This document shows, one piece after another, positions 23,034-34,296 of a stretch of 64,000 nt of DNA (the stretch's first letter is position 1; every line of letters begins with the position of its first letter). Location of the stretch: contig OZ038532.1 of NCBI GenBank assembly GCA_964036665.1, positions 4,898,001 to 4,962,000 of the forward strand, given 5' to 3'. The notes beneath the pieces were generated by a model. The model was not told the DNA's origin. It searched no databases and saw nothing but the letters and a program-made list of their open reading frames with translations. The stretch is from Gordius sp. MW1 (taxonomy: Eukaryota; Nematomorpha; Gordioida; Gordea; Gordiidae). The position numbers and the translations under genes were made by a program.

Positions 23034-23290
23034 TATGAGCAAATATTGTAAGTTACTGAATTGTAGCAAATAGCAATTATATCTGCTATCTACTCAAGTT
23101 TACTGCTCGGGCAATCTGCTCAATGCAAGAACGACTTTGCTGCTTCGACTCGCCTCTCGAGCATTTTTATATGCTACTGTTCTGTCTAATGCACCGAACA
23201 GCAAGCACTCATTGTGCTTACGAGCATATTAAACAGCTCAGTGTGCGTGCTCGCGTTTGGAGTTGAAGCTAGCAATTTAACACCACTATA
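23034..23290. repeat. Dispersed repeat, copy 2 (pair with 5207-5470)
   Basis: This has the same order of motifs as 5207-5470: ATGAGCAAATATTGTAAGTT, TACTGCTCGGGC, TGCTTCGACTCGCCTCTCGAG and CACTCATTGTGCTTACGAGC. It is non-coding. Confidence 0.65.
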
Positions 23291-23989
23291 ACTAGTAAAA
23301 TATGGAAACAACTCATGCGTTTTTAACATATTTCTGAACAATTTCAACTTAATTTTGATTATATAAGTTATCATTTTATATTTTAATATTCATTTGTGAT
23401 AACTATCCTTCATTTTTTAGTTATATTTGGTGAATTTCGAGGTAAACTAAAAACCCGATTGGATTTATAAAAAGCTTATATAAAAATCATCTATCTATCT
23501 ATGAAATTGTCTAAGAAATCCATATTAATTGGTATGCAATTTATGGGCTCGTTACGTTGTCCGTCCGTCCGTTGTCCAACGTGTAATTTTTGCATAATTG
23601 CCGTGGAGATTTTTAATGGCCGTGGACTTATGCTTATGTAACAGACTTTTTTGCAAATAGACTAGCTTATGACCGCTGGTTGGCTTTATTTTTAAACCTC
23701 GCCCGATCCCAATATCCTTTATTATTGTTATTGTGCCCGACTCATTAGCTTTAAACATAAATTTTTTTGGGCAACTTGTCTAGGTTGTTGCAATATATCC
23801 TATAATTGCAAAACTGACTAAATGATTCCCAGCAAATGTGATGACCATTACTTACTTCTAATTTATCTGACCCCGACCAAAGGCCAAAATTATTATTTTG
23901 GTTAATTGCTATTTTAATTGTATATTTTCTGCTTTTTGCATTTTTTTTCTCTTTGTTTTTAATCTAAATTTTTTCATTGATAATTGTTC

Positions 23990-24665
23990 TTGTTAATAAG
24001 ATTAAACATATAGGCTTTTTGGCAGTCTGCTGGCTACTGACCAATGGAAAAAATGAACAGGCCAAAGTGTAAACAATTTTTTCGTATTTATAATATCTGA
24101 CCCTTATGTATTATTTATAAGCTTTCTGCCAGTCTGCTGACTGCTGCCCATTAGAAAAAATGCCCACTGGTCAAAGTGTGAATCGATTTTTTTCTATATC
24201 ATAATTATAGGCTATTTGACCATCTGCTGACCATCGGAAAAAATGACTATCGGTTAAAGTGTAAATCAAAATTTCTATATTGAAATTATAGACTATTTGG
24301 CCGTCTGCTGGCTATTGACCAAAGGAAAAATGACCATTGGCTAAAGTTTAATTAAATTTTTAAAATTTGGCCCTTATGTATTGATACGTCTTTTCACCGT
24401 CTGCTGACGAATAAAAAAATGACCATTGGCCAATGTGTGAATCCAATTTTTTTTTCTATATTTAGCCCTTATATAATTATAGGTTAATTGGCCATCTGCT
24501 GACCAATAGAAGAAAATGACCACAGGCCAGAATTAAATTTTTCTTTTATATTTTGCCCTTATATAATTATAGGCTATTTTGCCGGCTGCTGGCTACTTAC
24601 CATTGAAAAAATTGACCACTGGCCAAAGTGTAAATAGATTTTTTTTATATTATACCCTTATGTAA
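23990..24665. repeat. Minisatellite family S, ~95-120 bp unit, about 6 copies
   Basis: Each unit has GCCAGTCTGCTG.CTACTGACC, AATGGAAAAAATGACCA.TGGCC, AAAGTGTAAAT and CCCTTATGTAAT. In reverse complement this matches the arrays at 50085-51568 and 55773-55925 (CCATTGGTCAGCAGCCAGCG, GGCCAATGGTCATTTTTT). The array ends right at the putative LTR of gypsy element A. Confidence 0.8.
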
Positions 24666-24827
24666 TTTCTTTCCCACGTCTCACTGCGCCTTACACCCTG
24701 TAACAATTGTGTTATGTAACGTTAATGTAATTTTACTACTTGCATTTTGAAAATAACCGTTGTGTAATTTTCTGGATTATATTCGCGTAGATTTAAACAA
24801 CAATAAACTTTATCTCTGGCGACGAAG

Positions 24828-25430
24828 ATGGAATCTACAATTAAGGCAGAAAATTCTATGAAGAACGAAGTGGATATTTCAAAAACTATGCTACAACCAT
24901 ATTCTGCGGATATTCCGATAGAAGAATATTTCGAGAATGCCAAATATATCCTAATAGCCAAAGGAATATGCGCAACGGGAGATGCATTGAAACGGATATA
25001 CAAAAAATTATTCCTGGCCTACTTTGGAATTGAAAATGTTATTCAAGTAAAAAACTACTTATTTCCTCTTAAAATAGAAAACGTGGATTGGGAGAAGATC
25101 ATTGAAACATGGAAGACCATTTTTAAACCTAGATCTAGTACTATGGCTTCAAGATTGGAGTTTATTCGCCTTATGAGGTCAGAAGGCGAATCGGTGTTAG
25201 GATTTACTAAACGATTGAAGGAAACTGCACAAGTGGCACAGTTTAATAATGATGTTGAAGAGCGCCTTCGGGACCAATTCGTAGCAGGAATTCAATTTCC
25301 GAAGTTGGAGGTCGAAATTCGTAGTAAATATCCTAGGATGCTTGACGAAACAGGTAGAAGCTTAACTTTTGATAAAATTCTGGATATGGCTTTAGCAGGG
25401 GAGAGGCAGAGAGCGAGGTTAATTCCATGA
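24828..25430 (+). CDS. gag: Gag, capsid part (gypsy A)
   Basis: The 200-residue uninterrupted frame starts at an ATG that overlaps the primer-site motif. It has the gypsy Gag layout: a region with PIEEYFENAKYIL and LFLAYFGIENV, then EWKTIFKPR-type and SVLGFTKRLKETAQVAQF segments, then RLRDQFVAGIQ and ILDMALAGERQR. The nucleocapsid continues in an overlapping frame at 25427, so gag is probably split by a frameshift. It shares layout with the gag at 55.1-55.5 kb (LFKLRDITGERRKT, LNLALALD). Confidence 0.75.
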   Translation: MESTIKAENSMKNEVDISKTMLQPYSADIPIEEYFENAKYILIAKGICATGDALKRIYKKLFLAYFGIENVIQVKNYLFPLKIENVDWEKIIETWKTIFKPRSSTMASRLEFIRLMRSEGESVLGFTKRLKETAQVAQFNNDVEERLRDQFVAGIQFPKLEVEIRSKYPRMLDETGRSLTFDKILDMALAGERQRARLIP

Positions 25431-25726
25431 ATATAAATCGAATAAGAGATAATCGTAGGGGTGCAGATGTTAGTAAAGGCCAGACCGACCCCAACCGTAC
25501 TGCTTCTAAATTTTTTCGTTGTGGCCGGTCACACATTCGTAAGTATTGCGCTGCAGCGACGGCAAAATGTTTTAATTGCAATAAGATGGGGCACTTTTCG
25601 CGAGCATGCAAGAATAAGAGGGTTAACCAGGTTTTCGATGATTGTGAGGAAGTTGTTGGCGACATTAATTCTATCAATCACATTAAAAAAAGTGATCGGA
25701 ACAAGCTACAATTGAAGCCACTTTAA
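25427..25726 (+). pseudogene. gag: Gag nucleocapsid, zinc knuckles (gypsy A)
   Basis: The frame contains a damaged first knuckle FRCGRSHIRKYC (first Cys replaced by Phe) and an intact CCHC knuckle CFNCNKMGHFSRAC. It lies directly downstream of the capsid frame with a 4-bp overlap, so one frameshift separates them. It binds the genomic RNA in functional relatives. Confidence 0.8.
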
Positions 25727-27408
25727 ATGATGTTCGATTCCGTTTTGAATATGACACCGGGGCTCAGGTGTCGGTAATAAATGAGGAAATTTGGAATCAC
25801 ATAGGAAAACCTAAATTAAGGCCAACGCATAATTTTACGGGGTATGGCCATCAAAAATTAGTTGTAATCGGCAAAACAAACATTAAAGTGGGGCTAGGCC
25901 ATAAGAGCAAATTACTACCTGATATCGTGACAAAAACATCAGTTACACCCTTATTTGGCTTGCCCTGGATATTAAATTTTGGACTATACATTCCGAAATG
26001 TGTCACAATTTCTAAGGTTCAACAATCAGTGACTATTTTAAATCAAAACTCGAGTACCAAAATTGATAATTTAATAAAGAAATTTGCCGGAATTTTTGAT
26101 GATCGACCGGGAGTCATAAATAGTTGTCCAGTTCGTATAAACGTTGAATCTTCAGGTATTGGGAAGGTTCTGCCGGCCAGTCGGGTGCACTTTCCATTAC
26201 GGGGCCCGATAGAAAAGGAATTAGATAGACTCGTGGCGGCGGATATAATCGAAAAGGTTGAACCTTCTAAATGCCGGGTTGAATGGGTGACTCCAACGGT
26301 ATACGTTAGGAAAAATAATGGTGATATTTGTATTTGTGTGGATTTTAGGGTCACATTGAACCCTTTTCTTTTTAAGGACTACCACATCTTACCCACATTT
26401 GATGATATTGTGGCAAATTATCCGGAGGAAAAAAGTTTACGACGATCGCCCATAAGGATGCATACCGACAAATGAGGGTGGATGAGCAATCCCAAAATTT
26501 CCTAATCATCAATACACATGTGGGCTATTATCGCTACAAACGGTTGCCGTTTGGACTCGCCTCAGCACCAATATTATTCCAGAGATATATGGACGACTTG
26601 CTGAAGGATTGCAAAAAGACGGGAGTATACCTAGATGATGTGATATGACGGGTGAGAATGATGACGAGCATTTCCGCAATTTAACAGTGGTACTTTCGAG
26701 ACTGAATAATGCAGGATTAAAAGCAAAGTTGGCGAAAGTTAAATTCTTAGAAGAGTCTGTGACTTTTTTTGGATTTCGTATAGACATATTTGGCATACAC
26801 CCAATGCCGGAGAAAATTCGAGCAATACAAGAGGCACCGATTCCGCAAAACGTACAGCAACTAAGGGCCTTTTTGGGCCTGATAAATTACTATGAGAAGT
26901 TTATTCTTCATCTTCATAGTAAATGCGCTCCGCTACATTGATTGACGAGTTCCAAGTGTAAGTGGACTTGGACACCAATAGAAGACGCTTATAAAAAAAT
27001 TAAGACAATCTTAACTCATAAAGACACTGTTATTCCCTATTGAATGGATTTACCTTAAATCCTTGATTGCGGCGCTTCAAATGATGGATTCGGAGCCGTT
27101 TTAATGCACCAACATTCCAACGGGTTGGAAAAACCGATTGCTTACGCGTCTAGGACTCTTTCAAAATCAGAAAGAAACTATGCCTGCCTCGATTGACAAA
27201 GAAGCGAGGGCATTGTTGTTTAGCTGTGAAAAATTCCACGACTTTATATTTGGAAGAAAGTTTACCTTGCGTACAGACCACAAACCTCTGGAGCGGCTAT
27301 TTGGTGGATATCAGGATATGTCTAAAATTTGCAACAATCGATTAATAAGGTGGGCTTGGAAGTTGTCCGCATATGATTATAGTATAGAATAAAGACCAGG
27401 AAAAAAAA
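25727..27408 (+). pseudogene. pol: Protease, reverse transcriptase and RNase H (gypsy A)
   Basis: The protease active site is YDTGAQVSVIN (about 25749-25781). RT starts with WVTPTVYVRKN, CVDFRVTLNPFL and LPTFDDIVAN. A frameshift near 26430-26475 separates the next part, MRVDEQSQNFLIINTHVGYY, RLPFGLASAP and the catalytic YLDDVI at about 26623-26640, which is followed by an in-frame TGA. Then come FFGFRIDIFGIHPMPEKIRA and LRAFLGLINYYEKF. RNase H is in pieces (DCGASNDGFGAVLM, KPIAYASRTLSKS, TLRTDHKPLERLF). At least five lesions are present, so it is inactive. Confidence 0.85.
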
Positions 27409-28250
27409 TTGCGTTGCAGATGCCTTGTCGCGACTACCGTTACCGGATATAAACGAGGGGGTATCGGAAGACGAAAAATTTTTGCATGCCTAAAGTCAAT
27501 TACACTAGATGACTTACAGGTGTCGGAAAAAACAATCGCGAAGGAAACTCTGGGTGATAGCACTCTCAAGAACGTCTTGATATATATAGATCAAAGTTGG
27601 AATGTAAACAAAAATGCCGTCAGCGAAGATGTAGCACCGTTGTTCAATAGGAAAAGTGAATTATGTTCGAATGGTATTATACAATGGAACGGTCGAATAG
27701 TCATACCAAAGACACTACGTAAATCTGTATTAAATATTTTGCATAGAGGACATCCTGGGATTAACGCAATGAAATCTATTAGTAGATATTATGTTTACTA
27801 ACCAGGGTTGGACTTAGACATTAATAAATTTATTGCGAATTGTGGTAATTGTCAAAGGAACCGCATAAATATTCCTGAAGTCCCATTATATTCGTGGAAC
27901 GTAACGAACACGCTTTGGAAACGAGTACATATAGATCTAGCAGGACCGATGGACTCCTACTACTGGTTGGTCGGTATTGACTCTTATTCAAAGTGGATTA
28001 AAGTGGAACTCCTTAGGAATACATATTCTAAAATAGTGATAAAAAAAACTAAAAGGTGGTTTGCTCGTTTTGGTGTTCCACGTCAAATAGTCAGCGATAA
28101 TAGACCTCAGTTACTTGAGTTTAGGCAATTCTGTAAGGATTATAAAGTAGTGCATATTCTGACCTCTCCTTACCATCCCAAGATTAATGGTTGTGCAGAG
28201 AGATGTAGTATTAAAATAATTTTTCAAACTGTATATTACGTTAAAGGAAT
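27409..28250 (+). pseudogene. pol: Integrase, truncated (gypsy A)
   Basis: The zinc-binding region gives LHRGHPGINAMKSISRYYVY, a stop, then CGNCQRNRINIPEVPLYSW. The core gives RVHIDLAGPMDSYYWLVGID (first Asp), FARFGVPRQIVSDNRPQL (second Asp; G replaced by R in DNGPQ) and SPYHPKINGCAERC (Glu). It breaks off after FQTVYYVKG, without the C-terminal domain. It is close in sequence to the integrases at 51.8-53 kb and 63.3-64 kb. Confidence 0.85.
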
Positions 28251-30200
28251 CCGCATTCTCAGTTTAAAGTTGTACGTTTTGGATGACTCTTGGCTTTCCC
28301 AAAGTCATCCCCTTTATTTTCTTTCCCCTCACACTAAATAAATAATATATTTGATTAGTCTAGAATTTGATATAAGGCAATGATAAAGCAGAATATAATA
28401 AAAAATGAGTCAAAAAAAGTAAAATGCAAAATGATAACTTAGTTTATTTGCACAAAAATACAAGCTAAATTTTTGTAATAATAAACTGGTAACATTTATG
28501 AATACTGTCGTATCCGTAACGACGAACCCTAAATACCTCCCATAACTCCTAAGTGCACCTGCCTTACTAGTCTCTTAATGTGAGTTTGGAATGTTGTGCT
28601 AGAAAAGTTAATTATTGATTAATGTGGGTATTTAAAGTTGGGGAATACCTAGGATTGAATAAGGCCTACCAATATATCTAAAGAGAGGAATGCTCTAGGT
28701 GGGGTAGCTGTCAAAATTAAAAGAAGAGAATGTGTTAGTAGGGGTAAATGTTAAATTTAATGAGCATAGTTAAGGTTGGGAATGTTTCATTTAGGTTGAC
28801 CATTAAGATCAACGTACTGGGAAATGATAGGGGTATGGAAGATGGGAATGCGTACAGGTATTAACATTAATGGGTTAGGAAATAGATGGGATGAGTTTAA
28901 AATAAGGTCTGGGTTGATTTAATGTTATTCCCCTTTTTGTAAGATAGAAAATAAACAAATGGCACAACGAACCCCGGAGGTTGAAAAACCTTATAAAAGC
29001 CCATGAATTTACTAACAATTCATATGAATTAATAAATAAACTAATTAGTTTTCCTCGCTAGTTATTTTCCCCGTTGGGGGGAATTCCCTGCGAAATTCCC
29101 TTCCCTGCTGAAATCCCTACGACATTATATATATATTGAATATGAAGATCGAATAAATTATTGTCTATACTTATTATTGATTCGGAAATAAACGGAATAA
29201 AATGCATGAATTTAATCCTTGTCGAAACTTCCCCCCGAGTATAACTGAGGTGTGGCAAACATGACACTACCACCTCAAACCCTGACGTTACCGAAGCCCT
29301 TGAACATAACAAGTGCCCACGCCAATCACCTCCTTCTTTACAGGATATAACAAATACTTTATTGTGTTAAATTATTAATATGAAAATAGTGTATGTGAAA
29401 AAACAATTATAACGTTGTACGGGTATTATCTGACTCCCTACTTGACCATTGCCGCCCCTTCCCCCCCCCATAGGCTTGTTCGCCCATAAATTGCATGGCA
29501 AATGTGCTATGTTTATACAGAGTATAGATGAGTTTTGTAAAAACAATATTTTAAAATAGGCGAATGTACCAAAACAAAAAAACAAACCTCAAGTCATAGT
29601 TTTCAAAATTTAAAATTTTTAAATAATAAAGACACATTAAGCGAATAAGAAAAGGACATATTGATTACAAATAAAAATTTAATTTATTCTTATTAAAAAT
29701 GGGAATAGAGTAGGCACCTATTATTTATATTTTATATTTAAATGCCATCTAATGTATCTAATCGTAGGTACTTATGTTTAGAACATCTCACAAATTTCAT
29801 TTATGTCATTTTGGCATAACTTTCATAAATAACCTTAACGATTTAGGTGTAAAATTAAATTGAATTATTTAAGACCTTTCCTAATCTCACTTTTTTATTA
29901 AATCAGCAATGTAAGATTATTTACAGGTCAATATTTATAATAAAAAGTAATTACTGGTATAAATATATAAATAAAAATACATATTTGCACAACAAACATA
30001 AAAATATTAAGCCATTATGCATTGTGGATTTTTTGTGCCAAAAACGTTTTCATGTAATTATCGACATCTTTAAGGTGAGAAGGCATCTCGGGCAAATCTG
30101 AAAAAAATTTATGTAAAAATTTAAAAACACAAGAAAATAAAATTAATAATGTAATAATTGTACCTTACAAATAAAGCAACAAATATGTGATATAATCATA
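28251..30200. other. Non-coding interval with a promoter-like patch
   Basis: No supported gene is present. A TATAAAAGCCC motif at 28994-29004 follows CCCCGGAGG, with AATAAATAAAC at about 29030. This could be the promoter and polyadenylation region of a degraded LTR, but no second copy is in the window. The rest (29340-30200) is AT-rich with no repeat partner noticed. Confidence 0.35.
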
Positions 30201-30633
30201 GACTAGATAGACTGCTCATCAACGCACAAAATGTGTACCCTTTTTCCACCATTTTGAAAGGCACATTGAAAGTGGTGATCATATAGAAATTCGTAATTTT
30301 CGCAAATTAAATAATCTTAAAAAGGTAAATAAAAAATATTGAATTGGATAGATGTCAAAAACAGCATTTTAAAATATATATCATTTACACAATACATAAA
30401 AATTAAAAATGTAAAAAATGCGATTAAAGTTTGTTTAATAATATAGCGTCATCTTAATTGCTATTTTGTATAATATAAATTTATTGACGTTTGTTTTAAT
30501 TTAAACTCGTGAGAAAGGTAAATTGACGGTTATAGGGCAAAATTACATGGTTAAAATCACGAGTTGCCCTCTTCAAAATGGAGGACACACAATTAACCAT
30601 ATGCAACATATGGCATGAGCAGTCTATCTAGTC
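30201..30633. mobile_element. MITE with TA target duplication
   Basis: The 20-bp end GACTAGATAGACTGCTCATC is matched by the inverted GCATGAGCAGTCTATCTAGTC at 30613-30633, flanked by TA on both sides (30199-30200, 30634-30635). A second member lies at 60999-61464. TA duplication and TIR suggest mobilisation by a Tc1/mariner or pogo-type transposase. It is non-coding. Confidence 0.8.
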
Positions 30634-30635
30634 TA

Positions 30636-31118
30636 TGGATATAACTAATAAGGCAATTGTAAGACAAATAGATAATTACGTAAAGCCATTTCAGCAACTT
30701 TTTATTGGCTCAATATCGTTGATGCCTTTAATGCGTTGCAATTGACCCTACCATTTTTTATAACGCGCCGCATTAATAAGATAGATCGAACTATCGCGAT
30801 CATAACTAAATTTCATAAACATATGATTTTTATAGGCATAAACATACGCCGAGCAACAATATATTTTTGAAGCAACGAACGACCTCCTCGACAAATACTA
30901 CTTTTCCCAAGCCTTGCCCCATAATAATTGTATGTAAGATTTAGGACCTTAAACTAGGGAAGCGCATCTCACGATGGACTCTTATAATGGTGATGGTACT
31001 AAGTTCGTTTTACTCCTGTTAACAGCGCAGGTCTTAAATAACGCGCTGTATAACAGCACTATATTAGTCTATTGATCCCCTTTCCCACATAATTCGTTAA
31101 GTAGTAAAAACAATGATG
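30636..31118. other. Unassigned interval
   Basis: Mixed-composition non-coding sequence between two MITEs. I see no gene, RNA or repeat. Confidence 0.35.
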
Positions 31119-31126
31119 GTGTGATC

Positions 31127-31920
31127 CAGGGGTTTGAACCCGCCCAAAATAAAATCGGATTCGTGTTCGGGTTTGGCATAAATTTTGAAATCGGGTTCGG
31201 GTTCGTGTTTGGGTTTGCAAAAATTTTGAAACCCGGTTCGGGTACAGGTTCGGGTTCAAGAAATTTTATTATACTAATAATACATTTTTACCTTCAAAAA
31301 ATTATTGAATAGTTAACTTAATTTTTCAATAGCACCGAATTAAATTCACATGCCAATTGTTTAATGGGGTTATTTTCCTTCACCATTTTTAGACTCTAAA
31401 AGAGAATAATAAAATATATGTCCTATTCTTATTTAAACATTGTATAATAATTAGACCTCAGTAAATTTTACAAACAAGTGAGAAACAAATTTAAAATTAT
31501 AATAAAACATCTGATATTTCTTAATATTAAATGTTAAAGTACATATATTTAAAGTATTTTACAGTTATTATATAAATTATAGTCTAATATATATCAATTA
31601 TATTATAATATTAACAAATAATTCTTGAGATTTGTATTGATTAATGAATGAAAAATGCCGAAAGCATAAAAATATTGAAATTAAAATCATATGGTTTTCT
31701 TCGTTTCATTACATTCTCATGATAGAGAAAACTGAGATATTCAATTTCATTCACAATATATTTTTGAATTAAAAACCCGAACCCGACCCCTTTTTGTATT
31801 TATCGGGTTCGGGTTTTAAGGGTATTTTTAAAAATGGGTTCGGGTTTGGGTTCGGGTTCTGTAAAACATCGGGTTTTACCCGGTTCGGGTTCAAGGGTTC
31901 GGATTCGAGACAAACCCCTG
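31127..31920. mobile_element. hAT-type MITE with GGGTTCGGG ends
   Basis: The ends CAGGGGTTTG and CAAACCCCTG are perfect inverted repeats, flanked by a perfect 8-bp duplication GTGTGATC (31119-31126 and 31921-31928). Subterminal GGTTCGGGTTCGGG repeats lie inside both ends (31150-31260 and 31775-31905, inverted), as in many hAT elements. The 794 bp have no transposase. Frames through the GGGTTC repeats are compositional artefacts. Confidence 0.88.
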
Positions 31921-31954
31921 GTGTGATCAATCGATCACGGTGATATATTAATGT

Positions 31955-32145
31955 TGTAAGAACGGCTAGGTTTTGATTGGTCAACCCTTAGTTTTAGTTG
32001 ACTAAAAATAAACAGACCAAAGGTTTTTTGGTTCGTTCTTAGTCGATTGGCTTAGTCGAAATTTGAAAAGCAGAGCAAAGTCGACCGTTAGTTTCAGTTG
32101 AACCAAAGGTCGACCAAACAAAACCCAGCCGTTTTTACAACACGA
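31955..32145. mobile_element. Short palindromic MITE
   Basis: TGTTGTAAGAACGGCTAGG at the left pairs with the inverted CCCAGCCGTTTTTACAACA at the right, and the arms continue inward (GGTCAACC..AGTTGAC against its complement). The length is about 185 bp. The right end enters the reading frame at 32094-32678, replacing its C-terminus. Confidence 0.65.
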
Positions 32146-32678
32146 ATTTCAAGGATAGCATTTGCTAATCCTAAGATCTCACGTCGCATATAGAGCCAAG
32201 ACAAGAAATCCGTGGTATCCAAAGTGTCGAGGGGCTTTACTTCTTTACTCCCATTTACTCCAGGCTCCAGCTTTTCGCCATGATTGACTAACTTAGACGT
32301 CGCGCCGCTTCCTTTGGGATTAAAGTCTGGTGCTTGGCGCAGAGTAGAAGACCTGCTCTTGCGCCAAGTAGTAGTAGAAGAACTTGCTCGGGACTTTGAA
32401 ATACTAACGGAAGTTCGACGTATAACCGAGCTGCTATTACCAACTAAGCCACGAGCCTGAACCTTAGCAACGTTATGGTCGAAATTTTCCCGAATGAAAG
32501 AAATGGTTTGACCGGTTTGTATGACCCCGGGCCTGGTAGCGGGCCCTAAAATTTCCATAAGGCTTGGGGAAGCGTGGAGGGGATTAGATAGGGACGCGTC
32601 GTGAATGATAGCGTTGTGATGGTCGTTTTGGGCAAATTTGCGTTGGGCTAGGTACATTTTCTTCTTGCTCGGCGTCAT
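32094..32678 (-). CDS. Unknown 194-residue protein, end altered by a MITE
   Basis: A single open frame starts at ATG 32678 (MTPSKKKMYLAQRKFAQNDH). It is lysine- and serine-rich, with a Ser/Thr/Arg run (SKSRASSSTTTWRKSRSS) at about residues 93-111 and a C-terminal DTTDFLSWLYMRREILGLAN that looks like a helix. The last ~16 codons lie in the MITE at 31955-32145. I do not recognise the family. Composition resembles retroelement Gag-like or ORF1-like proteins, but there is no zinc knuckle and no pol next to it. Confidence 0.4.
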   Translation of the reverse strand: MTPSKKKMYLAQRKFAQNDHHNAIIHDASLSNPLHASPSLMEILGPATRPGVIQTGQTISFIRENFDHNVAKVQARGLVGNSSSVIRRTSVSISKSRASSSTTTWRKSRSSTLRQAPDFNPKGSGATSKLVNHGEKLEPGVNGSKEVKPLDTLDTTDFLSWLYMRREILGLANAILEIRVVKTAGFCLVDLWFN

Positions 32679-32749
32679 GCTATGTTTTAATTCCCAATAA
32701 CCACAAAAGTTTAGGGTTTTATGATATTAAATTACTTCGATATAGAACT

Positions 32750-33094
32750 TTGTATGAAAAAATACACCATATTACATGGGATAGCGCCATTACTTTCAAA
32801 AATATGACAAAAATAGTTTTAAATAAATATAACGCGCCAGAGCTTTATTTTGGCCCTTTAAACAGCCGTAACTTAAAAAGTATCGGCCTAAAATTTTCTT
32901 CAATTACTATGATATATAAGGCCTACATCCTAGCCAAAATATATCGAAATCGAGATGGTAGGTCGATTAATATATTAAAAGAAGGGCTACATCGTACCCA
33001 AATTTTTTTCACGACACTGGCATGTAAAAAAAGTTATTACGACTTCAATTTTTATCTTCTATCTGATCAAATAATGCTAATCCCCACAATTTAG
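32750..33094 (+). CDS. Hypothetical 114-codon ORF
   Basis: An open frame starting MYEKIHHITWDSAITFKNM. It is AT-rich with mixed hydrophobic and charged residues, no motif I recognise, and no partner elsewhere in the window. It could be a chance frame in AT-rich DNA. Confidence 0.15.
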   Translation: MYEKIHHITWDSAITFKNMTKIVLNKYNAPELYFGPLNSRNLKSIGLKFSSITMIYKAYILAKIYRNRDGRSINILKEGLHRTQIFFTTLACKKSYYDFNFYLLSDQIMLIPTI

Positions 33095-33324
33095 AATCTA
33101 AAATATTTACTTTCTAGTGTATAAATTCCCAAAACATCAGATTTGACCAAAGTCTTATTTTATTGACACTGATAATTGAAAAAAGTTAATAATTTGCGTT
33201 TAAATTGCCATATTTGATTTAAAAAGTGTAATTGTCGCTTGTTAACTTGGGGCGACTCGCATCAATCATCATAATTTTCGCTTAATTATAATTTGATATC
33301 ATTAATACCAATTACACAGGTCTA

Positions 33325-34195
33325 CAAAAAAACATCCCGCAATCAATAATTCTGATAGAAAATTTTGCGCTGAAAAATGACATGTTTTTATTTTTTTTCT
33401 ACAATTACCAGTTTTTTAGATATACGAGGTTGAAATTGCCAAAAATGTCCTTTTAAGCCTTTTTGAGGCTTTATTGCCACGGCATTTTTAATATTTAGTA
33501 AAAAATAGTAATATATTCATGTAGATTAAAGTTTCATCTATAGGTCCATTCTTTAATTTTTTTATATCGCCCTTATACTCAAATTTATACGCGTTTGCGT
33601 AAACCCCTTCTCCTTATCAAAATTCGTCCTACGATTTCTGGTAAAAGAAGTACATTAGAGTTCATACTGCGTACGCGATGTTTACTAACACATATCTCTC
33701 TCCCTTCACCTACTCTCTTCTCTTTCTCCTTTACTCCCGCCCCGTTCATGCATGTGTGTTTGAATAGATATGGGGGCGGGAGTGGAAGAGATGGAGAAAG
33801 GGAGAGAGAGATGTGTTAGTAAACAGCGAGTGTGTAGTATGTACTCTAATGTACTCCTTTTTCCAGACATAAAGGGACGAATTTTGATAAGGGGAAGGGG
33901 TTCAAGACGCGAATAAATTTAAATATAGAGGTGTAACAAAAAAATAAATTAATGGACCTATAGATGAAACTTTAATCTACAAAAATATATTACTATTTTT
34001 CACTAAATATTAAAAATACCGTGGCAATATAGCCTCAAAAAGGCTTAAAAAGGACATTTTTGGCACCTTCAACCTCGTATATCTAAAAAACTGGTAATTG
34101 TAGAAAAAAACTAAAAACAGATTATTTTTCAGCGCAAAATTCTCTGTCAAAATTATTGGTCGGATTGGGGGATGTAATCACAAAGTCAATATTTG
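33325..34195. mobile_element. Long foldback element (near-perfect palindrome)
   Basis: Two arms of about 400 bp are inverted copies of each other around a centre near 33750. Matching landmarks include GAAAATTTTGCGCTGAAAAAT at about 33357 against its complement at about 34125, and CTATAGGTCCAT at 33538 against ATGGACCTATAG at about 33954. CTTATCAAAATTCGTCC is matched at about 33890, and AACACATATCTCTCTCCC is matched at about 33805. The outermost match extends to CAATAATT.TGA.AGA. Mismatches are few, so the structure is fairly young. It has no coding capacity. Confidence 0.85.
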
Positions 34196-34296
34196 TAGAG
34201 CTGTGTTATATTTTTAATAAATTTGTATGTATCCAAGCATCATTATATTTATTTAAAAAGAGGATAAATATTATCGACATAATGATTTAAATTAAG

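Larger units (their letters stand above)
24699..28250 (+). mobile_element. Ty3/gypsy element A, 3' truncated
   Basis: A candidate short 5' LTR (24699 TGTAACAATTG to about 24814, with AATAAA at about 24803) is followed by a TGGCGACGAAGATGG primer-site-like motif at 24816. Gag, protease, RT, RNase H and integrase pieces follow in order. The integrase is lost after about 28235 and no 3' LTR is recognisable. Confidence 0.75.

Noticed and set aside
23990-24665. CRISPR-like array (regular repeats)
   Set aside because: Units are imperfect ~100-bp tandem repeats without distinct spacers, and the DNA is eukaryotic.
28994-29004. TATAAAAGCCC as the promoter of a cellular gene
   Set aside because: No gene follows; at best it is part of a degraded LTR.
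31059-31312. Open frames of Gly-Phe and Asn-Pro repeats at both ends of the MITE
   Set aside because: They arise from GGGTTC subterminal repeats inside the hAT MITE.
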